Shown one piece after another: positions 11,527 through 21,900 of a DNA stretch of 64,000 nt; position 1 is the first letter of the stretch; each line of letters begins with the position of its first letter. The stretch is from Cladorrhinum sp. PSN259 (taxonomy: Eukaryota; Ascomycota; Sordariomycetes; Sordariales; Podosporaceae): the NCBI GenBank assembly GCA_033725935.1, contig MU867063.1, forward strand, positions 615,694-679,693. Reading direction: 5' to 3'. Below the pieces are notes generated by a model. The model was not told where the DNA came from, made no database searches, and was given only the letters and a program-made list of their open reading frames with translations. The position numbers were made by a program, and so were the translations under genes.

Positions 11527-12941
11527 TTACCTAGGCAACGAGAAATTATGAACATTACTAGGCAACGCCATCGTGTTCTGCCGCTCATCATATATCTGAT
11601 ATTCTGCCGGGTATGACGACGGCTCCGCTGCTACAATCGTGCTGTTATTCGTCTGCATGAGCCAAGAATCCGACATGTTGTTGAGCTCATAATACTGATG
11701 TCTTCCGGCCTCTTCATCGATTGCTATTGGAGGTTGTGCTGGGACATCCCTGCTGTTGTTGTCTTTGGCAGCCCGGGTGGTAAGATTAATCGGCCAGGTC
11801 TTTGCATTTGCAGGGCCGCTGTGGTTGCCGCTGCTTGAAACGTAGCTCGAGAACTTGGAGTGAATGCTCTTGACAGCTGAGCATTGTGACAGGTAGACGC
11901 GGACAAAACGGGAAAACCCAGCGGCGCAGGCGACAACAATGGCAACGTTGAGCTCAACGACGCTGTGTGTAGCGGTGGTATCGTGTCAGCTTTGGAAATC
12001 TTGGTTTGGGTACAAAAGAATAGTGACTTACGTGCAAAGCAAAATAATGTACAACTTCCAAGTAGAATCATGCGCGTCGTTCATCTCAAGCACCCTGTAA
12101 ACGAGGGATACAACGGCCGCAACCACGCCCCTGGCATTCAGCAAGTCAGTGAAATAATACATACCAACACAAATTATTGGAGACTTACATCAAGGCGGTA
12201 GAAAACACAGCCACAACCTGACCCCTTTTCCGAGACGACATGCTGAGCTTCATGATGCTCGGCATCGGTATACAGAATATGTAGAGGTCAAGCACGATGG
12301 CCATGACCGACTGCACGACGCCCCAGTAGATGGCCCTCGTTGGCTTCCCACTCGCCATCAGCTCTTCCCAGGAATCGCCGGCATAAGGTGCGTTGAAGAC
12401 GACTTCAACGGGGATGGCGGGAAGGTAAGTGAGGATATTCAGGACCTGGGCGCCCCAGATGACCATGTTCAAGGACCTATCGACGGTGAATATATTCTTG
12501 AAGAGGAGCAAGATGGATGCTTTTGCTAATAGCATGCCGGGGGTGAGCATCATTTGCTGGCTGAAAATGAGCTGACCATGTATGTCAGCCATTTCGGAAA
12601 CCCAAACTGATGATGCTTGCTCCTCTCACCTTTGCATAATTCCCAAAGAACCAGCATGCCCGAACGTCCCATTGGTGTCGAGCCCATTTTAGCTGGGCAA
12701 ATAGGAGGCCCCCCTGAGCCATAGAAAACACAAGAGCCAGTGCGATGAAATAATCGGCCAATGTAAATTTTCCAGGGATGGCGTACAGTCTCCCGCCCAC
12801 AAAGACCAAAGATGCAGCCATGAAAACGGTCGATACGCTGATTATCTCCGGGATCAGCGTGACTGGATCCTCGAAGTTGGGTGTAACCCCTGCAGGGGGC
12901 GCCGCTGCCGGTAAGTCGCAAAGAAAATCCCATTGGCCCAT
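11527..12941 (-). CDS. Fungal rhodopsin-like integral membrane protein (PF20684)
   Basis: Four exons: complement 12630-12941, 12189-12571, 12032-12130 and 11527-11962. Introns are 58-69 nt, all GT-AG, and all phases agree, giving 409 residues. About seven hydrophobic segments fill residues 30-300. The loop KWARHQWDVR precedes a long TM3-like segment after FSQQMMLTPGMLLAKASILLLF, which is the conserved core of the family. The C-terminal 110 residues are polar, Ser/Asn-rich and probably cytosolic. The family is large in filamentous fungi; some members are Pth11-like or surface-sensing, but no function can be assigned here. An in-frame ATG at 13091 would add 50 residues and was not used. Confidence 0.88.
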
Positions 12942-13361
12942 GTTATTAATCGCATGGCATGTTGACAATGTTGACAGTGCAGTGTGCGCGGAACGAAAAA
13001 GAAAGTTGACCGAGACTGAAGGTGCGAGAAAATAAACGCTTTCTGACATGGGGTGATGATGACGAGCCCGTTTTGATCCAGGAGGATTCACGTCGCTCTG
13101 ATCAATGCTTGCGCAGATCCAACTCGGATCGGAGACGAAGCTTGATGTAACCTATCATGTCAGCACACAATTCGTGGTTGGGCCAACCAGCGGCTGACGA
13201 CCGCCTCAGGGCTACACACTGTGCCGCCTGCAGGCAGTTTACATAATTCATTTTCATGCAGGCGTCGGAAGGTCGGTTTATAATCCCTTCAATTTCCCGC
13301 CTTTTCCCGGCCCGTTGAATTCTCGGTTTGGTCATCGTGTTTGAATTAACCCCATCTCGTC
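12942..13361. other. Divergent promoter region
   Basis: A 420-bp spacer between the PF20684 gene (-) and the acyltransferase (+), which are transcribed away from each other and may share regulatory DNA. No specific motif is claimed. Confidence 0.5.
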
Positions 13362-14861
13362 ATGTTTGGCTCCAAGCAGCCCCGGCGCGTCGGAACCGAC
13401 GATGTCGTGCCGGCAAGATTCTGGGACGCCACCCCCTTCGTCACGGTTGTCATGAGATGGATGATACGCGTCGACAATGTCCTCGATGCCGATAAGCTCC
13501 ACAAATCATTCGCAAAGCTCCTCGAGACTGGGAACTGGAGAAGGCTCGGCGGGAGACTGCGTTTGAATAAGCAAAAGAAGCTTGAAATTCACATCCCCAA
13601 GATCTTCAATTCCGAGAGACCAGCCGTGCGTTTCGAGCATCTCGTGTTCCATACCAACATCCGTGACCACCCACTGGCGAGTCGATTCCCCCAAGCAACC
13701 GAAGCCCCGTCGATACAAGAAGGCGGCGACAAATTTCGAGAACTCGGCACTCTGGGGAGCGTCAAGTATCCCGAGACTCTAGAGGATTACTTCACCAGCG
13801 ATGAACCCCCGTTCGCGTTGCAGGTCATCTCGTTTCGGGACGCCACGCTTGTGTCACTCAATTTTCCTCACGCTGTTACCGACGCTCTTGGCCTGTCAGC
13901 GCTGCTAGAAAACTGGAGCAAAGTTCTTGCAGGGCGAGAAGATGAGGTATTGCCACTCCCGACGGACGACCCAATGGACCGCATCGATTCTCAGCAGGAA
14001 GAAGAGGCTCAAGTAAAACATGTCCTCCAGGATAAGCAGCTGAAAGGCTTTGGCCTCGTAGTTTTCGGCTTGTATTTCCTTTGGGATTTGCTCTTCGGTC
14101 CCAAGATGGAGACGCGAGTTGTCTGTCTCCCTGCTCGTTCCGTCGCCGCGCTGCAGCAACGGGCGAAATCAGACCTGACGGAGCCCGAGAAGAAGAATCC
14201 TCAGCAGCAGACGACACCTTTTATCAGTGAAGGGGACATTATCACATCCCTAGGCATCAAGAGCATTGCCTCCTCTCTAGGACAGAGCAACACCCGGTCC
14301 TTGGCAATTATCAACGTCTTTGAACTCCGCAGCCGCTTGAGCAACATCTTTGAGAGCTCCAAGTTTGCGTACGTCCAGAACGCTTTTTCAATCATGACTT
14401 GCATCTTGTCTGCTCAGGATGCTCGCAGACTTTCGCTGGGGCAGACCGCCTTGCGAGTGAGAGAAACGCTGGTCGAGCAGACGGCGGACTCGCAAATACG
14501 TACGCTCGTGCGAGATCACAGGGCTTTCCTGACAAAAACCGGAAGGCCGATGCTGTTTGGTGACAAAAACAGCATGCTCGCACCCATGACCAGCTGGTCC
14601 AAGGGCAAGTTTTATGATGTCGTTGATTTTGCTCCAGCCGTCTTGGACGTTACTACCGAGAGCGATGATGCAGCCGAGAAAGGGCGAAGGAGAGGAAAGC
14701 CGTCGTTTTTCTTTGCGACCGAATCAAGTTCAAAAAAGAACCCGACTTATCGAAACGTTTGGAACATACTTGGCAAAGACCCCCAGGGCAACTACTGGAT
14801 CACGGGCATGTTATCGCCTGCCACATGGAGGGTGGTTGAGGAGGAGCTGAAGAGGCTGTGA
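13362..14861 (+). CDS. BAHD/trichothecene-acetyltransferase-like acyltransferase (PF02458 type)
   Basis: A single exon of 499 residues. The catalytic HxxxD motif is visible as FPHAVTDALG, with His170 and Asp174. It sits where BAHD enzymes have it, near the end of the first of two similar domains. The N-terminal ARFWDATPFVTVVMRWMIRV and the RLGGRLRLN segment match the opening of fungal members. The C-terminal half contains MTSWSKGKFYDVVDF in place of the plant DFGWG motif, as is usual in fungal homologues. Such enzymes move acyl groups from acyl-CoA to alcohol or amine acceptors, often in secondary metabolism. No biosynthetic core gene (PKS, NRPS or terpene synthase) is near, so the acceptor cannot be guessed. 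There is no signal peptide. Confidence 0.8.
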   Translation: MFGSKQPRRVGTDDVVPARFWDATPFVTVVMRWMIRVDNVLDADKLHKSFAKLLETGNWRRLGGRLRLNKQKKLEIHIPKIFNSERPAVRFEHLVFHTNIRDHPLASRFPQATEAPSIQEGGDKFRELGTLGSVKYPETLEDYFTSDEPPFALQVISFRDATLVSLNFPHAVTDALGLSALLENWSKVLAGREDEVLPLPTDDPMDRIDSQQEEEAQVKHVLQDKQLKGFGLVVFGLYFLWDLLFGPKMETRVVCLPARSVAALQQRAKSDLTEPEKKNPQQQTTPFISEGDIITSLGIKSIASSLGQSNTRSLAIINVFELRSRLSNIFESSKFAYVQNAFSIMTCILSAQDARRLSLGQTALRVRETLVEQTADSQIRTLVRDHRAFLTKTGRPMLFGDKNSMLAPMTSWSKGKFYDVVDFAPAVLDVTTESDDAAEKGRRRGKPSFFFATESSSKKNPTYRNVWNILGKDPQGNYWITGMLSPATWRVVEEELKRL

Positions 14862-15257
14862 AGTCTAAAATATCAGATATAGTATCAATAATATTCCATG
14901 TACTTTGATAAAGTTGTAATTAATCCTGCAAGACCGAAACTCGAAATCGTTCAATATCACAAAGGGATTCAACAGATACCTCCATAACTATTACCCAAGA
15001 ATCATCACCTCCTCGCTTGAGGCTCGGTCCAAGCTTCCACCAACGCATCCTTCGTCGCTTCTTTGATCTGGCTTGTAGGGATGGATGACGTGCTGATGCG
15101 TCCGCCGAGGTTATTGAGAGCACGTTCAAATGATAACCGAAGACGGAGGAGAAGAGGAGGGAATGATGGGGTTTACTGGTGGAACCGCGTGCTTGAGACG
15201 ACTCGGGCACGGTGGGAAAGGGAGGCGGTAGCTTTTTGTTGAAAGAGGTGAGAGGTG
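14862..15257. other. Spacer, no gene seen
   Basis: About 400 bp after the acyltransferase. Open frames here are short and unremarkable. Confidence 0.45.
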
Positions 15258-16039
15258 CTACTTGACTGCTCCGACGTCGTGGTGGCAACGGAGGAGGAGG
15301 ATGTGCTTTGTGAAGCTCCGAGAAAGTGCGTCGGAGGAGGATCGGGCGATATACCATTTAGCCAGCGGCCACATTCCCGTCTTTCCTCTGGGCTCTCGAT
15401 TGTTCCATTTCCGTAATATTACATTCATCAACGCTCCTTCCTCGTCTATCTGAACCTGACATGGTGTTTCAAAGCGTACCCCGTCTGGTGATTCTTGGTC
15501 CACAGCTGCCCAAGTAGTCCATGACCAAGTTGGAAATTCTCGAGCGGGCCGTATGCTAGCGGAAGACAGCAACTTGCACGAGTTTGGGCTCTTTTCTGCC
15601 GTATGTCTGCTGCTTCACCGAGGAAAGGGGCCTGTTGTCTTTGAGCGAGCGCAATTCAATCTGTTGAAGAATGTGGCCTACATCAGCGACACTCATATCT
15701 ACACGTATGATGCTTGAGCTGTAATAGAAGTCCATTATATCGTGGTGAAAAAGAAAGAATCCTCCTTGATATTTTGCTGGCATAAAACCGGCTTGATAAC
15801 CCGATATATCATGGACGATGGGAGTATTGATTTCGAGTGGAACAGTGCCTTGCCTGTTGAGGCGCTTTGAATTCGATCTTCCAACCGGTCTCAAAGTTCT
15901 GCGTAATTATTATAAGTTGGATAGCTCTTCTCATGGGTTCTGGTTCGTTGATTGTGTGAGGAGCCAGACATGCATGTGTCTTATGCCGTCTAATAAGACT
16001 GAGGTATATGCGAAGCTTTAACGTACGGTGGATTAACAC
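15258..16039 (-). pseudogene. Probable remnant of a HET-type protein
   Basis: The minus-strand frame at 15258-15572 contains PAREFPTWSWTTWAA, which resembles the PSWSW-type motif that follows the HET domain in heterokaryon-incompatibility proteins. It continues into a polar 90-residue tail. Upstream segments to about 16039 are open only in pieces in different frames, and no HET core (YxxLSYxWG or WIDxxCINQ) can be read. No set of splice sites joins the pieces cleanly. I take it as a truncated, decayed copy of such a gene. A short expressed gene built only from the last exon is possible but less likely. Confidence 0.35.
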
Positions 16040-17339
16040 TCTAACTCAATGTTGCAATGTGAACGTCCTGCGAACCACATCTAACTAATCAAAGTAGACG
16101 GTTATCTCCTCATTCCTCCATTCTATTGAATCTGCAGCCGATGTTGGCCCTGTCGCAACATGGCTTCTAAACTGACCGAGCGGCGAGCGGCCCCCTAAGA
16201 CCTGCTTTGATTGAGTTCTAAGGATGCTGATGGATGCATCATTCCAAATTGCATTGTCTGGCGAGATTTCGACTGTTCGAGATCTCATAGACATTATCAC
16301 AGCTTTGGGGAAGCGTGAGATCGGGGCCGATCGTGGTCTTTGGACCCACCTAGATCTAAACGGAATAACCGGCAACTTGGAAATTGGAGGTGGTTTGTGA
16401 AGGTGTGTGGAACGATTAAATGGGCTCCTGGTGCACGATCTGAGCTCGAGGGGGTTTTTGATTTATTTTATGTTTTATAAGGTGGTGAGCTTTTAACTCG
16501 ATCGGATTGTCCGGATGAAAAGTAACTCGGAAAACAAAAGCCGTGAAGGCGAGCATCAATTGATTCCATCGTGTCTTGTGGTATCATTGCGGCCCAGTCT
16601 TCGACCAATAGGATGCTGGTTCGTTCAAAAACAAACGCGAAAACATGGGGAAATATGGGGAAATAACGGGGCTGCCACTCCTTGCCCCATGCATGCTGCC
16701 ACAAAAGGCCAAAGCGACATTTGAATGGCAACCTGGTGTGACGGTCCAGTGCCAGCCATTTGCACTGAGAGCAAGTGCATCTCGTCTCTTGTTGGGCCCA
16801 GTCGCGCGTTCTGGGCAGTGTCGGTCCGTTGGGCAGCGCTTCATTTGCCCTTTCCAGATTTGACCAGCTGCAGGCCGTTCTCGACAGCTGTGCCTGCCAT
16901 CCCGTCTGAGGTTGTCGTGTGTATGTGCACCTTCCCTGAGCTGTCCAGGTTACCCCGCCCGAACATCACATTACCCAACTACTTCCGGTTCACAGTCTAA
17001 CAAATTGATGCCCACCAACACCCCCTGCATCACCAATTGAGAGCCTAAACCAGATAACGTCTTACCAAGTCTCCTGTGATGCTCCTGCTTCATTGTACCA
17101 CTCACAGCCCATGCCGTTCCTGTCCATTCCCGTGCCCTGGCCACCCTCCCTTTCCTTCCCCCCGCCTTTCCAGCCCTCCCTTCCCTTCCACAACCCAACT
17201 TTCCATTCCATTCCCCAAATTCTTCCGGCTCAACGTGTACTTTTCTTCATCACGGTCCTGTTGACGCATCGAAATCCGTGCCCTTTCATCAATTCATTGG
17301 CACTCACACCACCCCTTATTCCCCCTCCGTCCTATCAAA
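16040..17339. other. Intergenic region and atp9 promoter/leader
   Basis: No gene is seen. The last 300 bases are C- and T-rich (about 17130-17335), typical of the pyrimidine-rich leader upstream of highly expressed fungal housekeeping genes. They run directly to the atp9 start codon. Confidence 0.5.
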
Positions 17340-17961
17340 ATGATTGCCTCAAGCAAGCTGGCTGGTGCCGTCGTCCGCATGGGTGCGAAGCCCGCCATGT
17401 CGCAGGGTACGTAGGCCAGGCAGTAAATGTCGCACCCTGTGGTCATTTTTTTTTTCTTGACTTCATGTCGTCAGGTCATCAGTTGTTAACTTGCCATTGA
17501 ACTCCAGCATCTCGTCTCCCAAGCTCCGTTCTTCGCTCAGCGGCACGCCAGCCAATTGCCGGCCGTCATGCTCTGCTCCTCTCCCAGGGCCGTGATGCCT
17601 TCGCCTCGTCGGTGATTCGCGCTCCCATGCAGTCCCGTGGCATCGTCGCTGAGACTGCCACCGCTGCCATTCTCGCTGCCGGCAAGATGCAAGGTGCCGG
17701 TCTCGCCACCATCGGCCTCGCCGGTGCTGGTGTCGGTATTGGCACTGTCTTTGCCGCTCTCATCAACGGTGTCGCTCGCAACCCCGCTCTGAGGTGTAAG
17801 TACCCTTCTCGCGCCCACGACAGGCAATTGGCAAATCTAACCGTCATCTGTTCATATCTGCAGCCCAGCTGTTCTCGTATGCCATTTTGGGTTTCGCTTT
17901 CGCTGAAGCCACCGGCCTCTTCGCCCTCATGGTTGCCTTCCTTCTCCTGTTCGCCTACTAA
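17340..17961 (+). CDS. atp9: Mitochondrial ATP synthase subunit 9 (subunit c) precursor, nuclear-encoded
   Basis: Three exons, 17340-17406, 17508-17795 and 17864-17961, give 150 residues. The first 70 or so form a basic, Ser/Ala/Arg-rich mitochondrial presequence without acidic residues until QGRDAF. The mature part has two hydrophobic hairpin helices. The polar loop is ARNPALRSQ, and the second helix carries the proton-binding glutamate in GFAFAEATGLF. The subunits assemble as the c-ring in the inner-membrane Fo sector. The C-terminus ends LLLFAY, resembling fungal mtDNA-encoded subunit 9 more than the commonly described nuclear copy. Podospora anserina is known to carry two nuclear Atp9 genes, and this looks like one member of such a pair. 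The last intron splits the arginine-rich loop. Confidence 0.95.
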
Positions 17962-18835
17962 ATCATCCATTCATCGCACTCCAAGTCGATCCGCCAATCA
18001 CGCCTGGCTGGGGGGGCCGAGGAACAGCACAAATTGGGGTCCATGTGTAATTATAGTGAGGGGATGCAGTCGAGGGGAGTCATTTAAAAGGTGCCAGGAT
18101 TACTGTAAACAATAGAACCTCCCGCAGATGCGCTCCGCTGTCGATCTAACTGGCCACACCCCCTGTTACTTCCTTTCTGTGTGCTTCTGTTTCCCGTTAG
18201 CTTTAACATTGAGAAGAGCTCATCAGCTAAATCCCTCACAGGGTCATACATCACCGGATCGACTCAACATGGGCCAGTCATTGCTGACCTGAATCGGGAG
18301 CCGTCTCAACCTTGGAACTCTCCTCCCCAATCGTGTTGGCTGGGGAAGGGTTCAATCGACTGACACCTGGCGAAACAAACTTCGCCATGTAAGCTAAGAT
18401 TTATTTGAGCACCCGCAGACCGACCTCGGACACATCGCTTCCCGAACAGATTCTCGATTGGATTTCAGAAGACATATTGCACTGAGAAGAAAGGAATGTC
18501 GTTTGTCGAGATCCACTTTGTCACTGGTCTAAAGCTTTGTTTAGTTCAGACAATGGGGTAGTGGGTCCATCATGGGTCCGTTGTTGTCGGGAAGATATCT
18601 TAGCTTCAACTCAGGGTCCGCTCAGGACCGCTTGGGGGTCCACTTGTTCAACGTCAGGTCATCTTTTTAAGTTTTTCATTTCTTAATCTTATTAACTCTA
18701 TTTTGAAGTCATTGGAAGTTCAGGAATGGAAGGGGGCAAAAAAGATGGTTGCACATTGACGAGAGGAAAGCATGGAATAAGAGCATGTTACTGGAGACAA
18801 GGAGAAAACTTTTTTTTAAAAAAAAAATGTTGAGA
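17962..18835. other. atp9 3' region, no gene seen
   Basis: About 870 bp between atp9 and tRNA-Glu. It presumably contains the atp9 3' UTR. No coding signal is seen. Confidence 0.5.
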
Positions 18836-18928
18836 CTCGGATACCGGGAGTCGAACCCGGGGCTGTTGAGAGAACATATCACTTCTGGGAAGTGAGAGTC
18901 AACGATGTTACCGCTACACCATACCCGA
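18836..18928 (-). tRNA. tRNA-Glu (CTC) with intron
   Basis: The minus strand folds as a tRNA. Acceptor TCGGGTA pairs with TATCCGA, with discriminator G. The A-box region is TGGTGTAGCGG. The T arm is CCGGG-TTCGACT-CCCGG. The anticodon stem GTTGA/TCAAC is separated by a loop that starts CTCTCA, giving anticodon CTC, followed by a 22-nt intron at the usual position after base 37. Fungal tRNA-Glu genes start with T and have the same D arm, which supports the identity. Without the intron the length would be about 71 nt. Confidence 0.85.
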
Positions 18929-19582
18929 TAGGAAATGGCTTCCGACATTTTGTTGTGGATTGGGATGTCGAGAGTGTTGGTTTTAAGGAGATGGGGTGGA
19001 TGAATGGAGGAGGGTCACAATTTTTTTGGGGGGGTGGAATTTTCGGAGGGGGTTTTGAGATTTTCGTGATGCGGGTTTTTTTTGCTTTGGTGTTTTGGTG
19101 TTTTGCTTGGCTGGCACGGCTTCTTCGGTAAGGACCTTGAGGTGTGATTCGGGAAATGTCACGTGAATTGGGATGCTCACGGCGTTGGGACTGCGGAGAA
19201 ATATCTGAGTTTGGGATCACTCATTGGGAAAAAGAAGTCTTTCCGCCTGTAGAGAAACAACGGTCGAGCAGGTGGTTGAACCGAAAAACACATGGACAGT
19301 TGTCTGCGTTCTGCGCCTAGTACAGACAGTAATAGGCAAAGGGTTTTGACGAGATAAAATATTAACAGAGTATTAGTTAGAGTATATCAATTGGCTCACA
19401 ATCTTCGGCGTTGTTTTTCTGTACAAAGAACAGTGATGTCTTTCTCAATTTTTACCAGCCGCTTCACTCACAACACCGAAAGGCCAAAACTCGGCTGATT
19501 TTACCCTCGGATGTTGCCGACTCAAAAGATTCGATTTAGTTTGTAGAGTGAATTACAAAAAATGCCTCTTAAAAAAGAGGAA
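18929..19582. other. Spacer between tRNA genes
   Basis: About 650 bp, with G- and T-rich stretches near 19015-19100. No gene is seen. Confidence 0.5.
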
Positions 19583-19692
19583 TGCCCAATAACAGGATTG
19601 AACTGTTGAGATTCGCATTTACCAAATATGATTCCAGAAATGAGAGAGAAATGATATTAGTACGACGCTCTAACCAGCTGAGCCAATCGGGC
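19583..19692 (-). tRNA. tRNA-Ile (AAT) with intron
   Basis: On the minus strand, acceptor GCCCGAT pairs with ATTGGGC, with discriminator A. The D stem GCTC/GAGC encloses AGCTGGTTA. The anticodon stem TCGTA pairs with TGCGA using one G-T wobble. The T arm is AACAG-TTCAATC-CTGTT. The loop begins CTAATA, so the anticodon is AAT. An intron of about 35 nt lies after base 37. All the expected stems form, so this is probably a working gene. Confidence 0.85.
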
Positions 19693-20429
19693 CAGACAGA
19701 AGTGGCTAAAAGAAAACATGACATGGCACACCCAACCTGAACACCAAGAAGAGGAAGAACCAAAGACTTCCAAATCTGAATAATTTCTCTCGTTGAACTT
19801 AAGCTCAAATTTGCCCTTTCGTATACGCCATATCTAGTATCTTGATCTGTGTTAACGGAGTTCCCTCACCCATCACCAAAAACCTGAGCCGAGTTGCCTC
19901 CCTTTAACTCGATTCACAAAGGCCTCGAGTTGATACCGGTACGTACATCCACTACGTTTCCTCTTCTGGCTCTCCTTCAAGCTGAGTACCTTCCGGGCCA
20001 CCGCCAGTGGCCTCTTTGAAGCTATAGGTCTTTGTGACAATTAGGTATGTAGTCCCAACCTCATTCCTCACAACTGTCTTTCCGTCCCCTCTTTTTCCGA
20101 ATCACGTACGAATCATAAGCCTTAATCCTGTGCCAGATAACGACGTGGATGAACCCGTGGAGCTTGAAAGTTGGTTCAGGAAGGGACCTCAAAGTTCAGG
20201 GGGGTTATGTTCATTTTCATCGAGGCTTGAGTAAACTTTGACAGGGCTATAGTTAATGACTACAGCGGCCTGTGTATCTTTTGAGCGGCACATCGAGATA
20301 TATAAGTTCTGAGAGACCGTTTTCTCTTCCAAAAGGCCTAGTATCTATTAACAAACACCTTACGATGAAATTAACCGTCTCCTTTTCCCCTCTCGAATTA
20401 CCATTATGAACGACCTTTGAGTAATTCAA
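19693..20429. other. Spacer, no gene seen
   Basis: AT-rich spacer between tRNA-Ile and the 3' end of the CorA-like gene. No feature is supported. Confidence 0.5.
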
Positions 20430-21900
20430 TCAGTAATTCAATCGGCCCGACCTTCTTGCCATTCGATCATTCAAGTACAAGCACAGCAGAGTAACACTCA
20501 TGATTATCAATCCCGTCCCCAGAACAATCCTATACGACAACGACCCAGATCCCAGCTCAGTCATGTTCATCCCGAATATGGAGGTGGTAAAGGTGAGAGG
20601 GACAAACACAAAGGCCAGCTTGGTCAATTTGCCAAGGTCATTCGATAGCTCGATGGACTTTCTCGACTCGGCCAGAGACGACAAGGCCACGCGCATCTGA
20701 GAATATCTCTCCAACTCATTCTGTAAGCGGTGGTTGAATGTTGAAAGACGCTCCAGCTCCTCAATGATTTCCTTCCCGGCCTTTGAGGACTCTGTATTAT
20801 GCACTCCCATAAACTGGCGGATGATGGTCAATCCCCTCGAGATGGAGAAATCTGAACCAAGAAGACGGGAACGAATGTTGAAGTCTTGCCTGATGGCCGC
20901 ATCATCTGTAGCTAATCGTTGCCTTCCCAGCTTGTCGCCGAATATTTGGTTCTGCAGCTGTTCGGTTTCCGCCGCAATACGCAAGACCACGAGCTTGAGA
21001 TATGGAAATATGAGTTCTACGGGGGATGTAGTCACTGTATCCGTTGGGGTGTTGACTAAGGACTCGACGTACATGTCCAAGGGAGTGGAAACTTCTGGGA
21101 GCAGAGCGTGAGTCTGGATCTTGTTTCCAACGCCGCTTCCTGCCATGAGGCTCGCCTCAAGTCTGTCTCGTTGACCAAATGTTTTGGGAATTTTCCCAAA
21201 TTGGGACAAGATCAAGACTATCACAGATCAGCATAATCTAAAGTCCAGTCACCTGCTGACTGCAATTGACACACTCACCTGTTGAAAACGGACAATCTCT
21301 GCCGGAGCCAAACACAAAACACACCGCTCCATCTACCACAAGCTCAACAGCATCAGAAGGGACACCGTTCCAAAGCGCAACAGGCATACCACGACGAGGT
21401 GTCGCCAGCGGAATGGAGGGGAACGAGGGCTTGATGAGCGAAGACTCGGGATAGTGTCGTGAGACCAGAACGCGCTCGAGCATGAACCACAGATCAAATG
21501 GATTGAGGTCGTAGTGGAAGGCCACGAAGTCGAGGATGGCCCTGTCGACGAATGCGAATGTCTCGCACTCCACAACCACAACCCGCGACCTGACGTTCTC
21601 TTGTCTTGATAAAATATTGCCATTCAGTTCTGTGGTAAATCGCCAGTGGTCGTCCATGAGGTCGGCGACCAGCGTTTTCGTCGCTGTACTTCGGGTTCCA
21701 TTGTCCAACAAGGCAATGGGAGGGGTCTTGTTCATAAATTCGGCAACGAATTGCAGCTGGCTGTATTGATATTTCCCTGACATGTAGTTGATGAACGACG
21801 TGTATGAATTGAATGTGGATGCGTCGTCACTGTTGCCGCCATTCTGGGACTCTGGTGATGAGCCCAACGATCGTGTCCACTCGCGATCGCCTATAGTCAT
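20430..21900 (-). CDS. CorA-like Mg2+ transporter-type membrane protein
   Basis: Two exons, complement 21279-21900 and 20430-21217, with a 60-nt GTGAGT...TAG intron, give 469 residues. The C-terminal 100 residues have the CorA membrane module: KLTKLAFVFVPLTFTTSIF leads into the GMN motif (residues 423-425, FGMNMTELG), followed by a second hydrophobic helix and a basic tail. The N-terminal half is soluble, with a long helical segment (about 300-400) like the CorA stalk. Many ascomycetes carry such CorA-fold proteins of unclear ion specificity, distinct from yeast Alr1/Mrs2. Magnesium transport is therefore a family inference. Confidence 0.85.
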
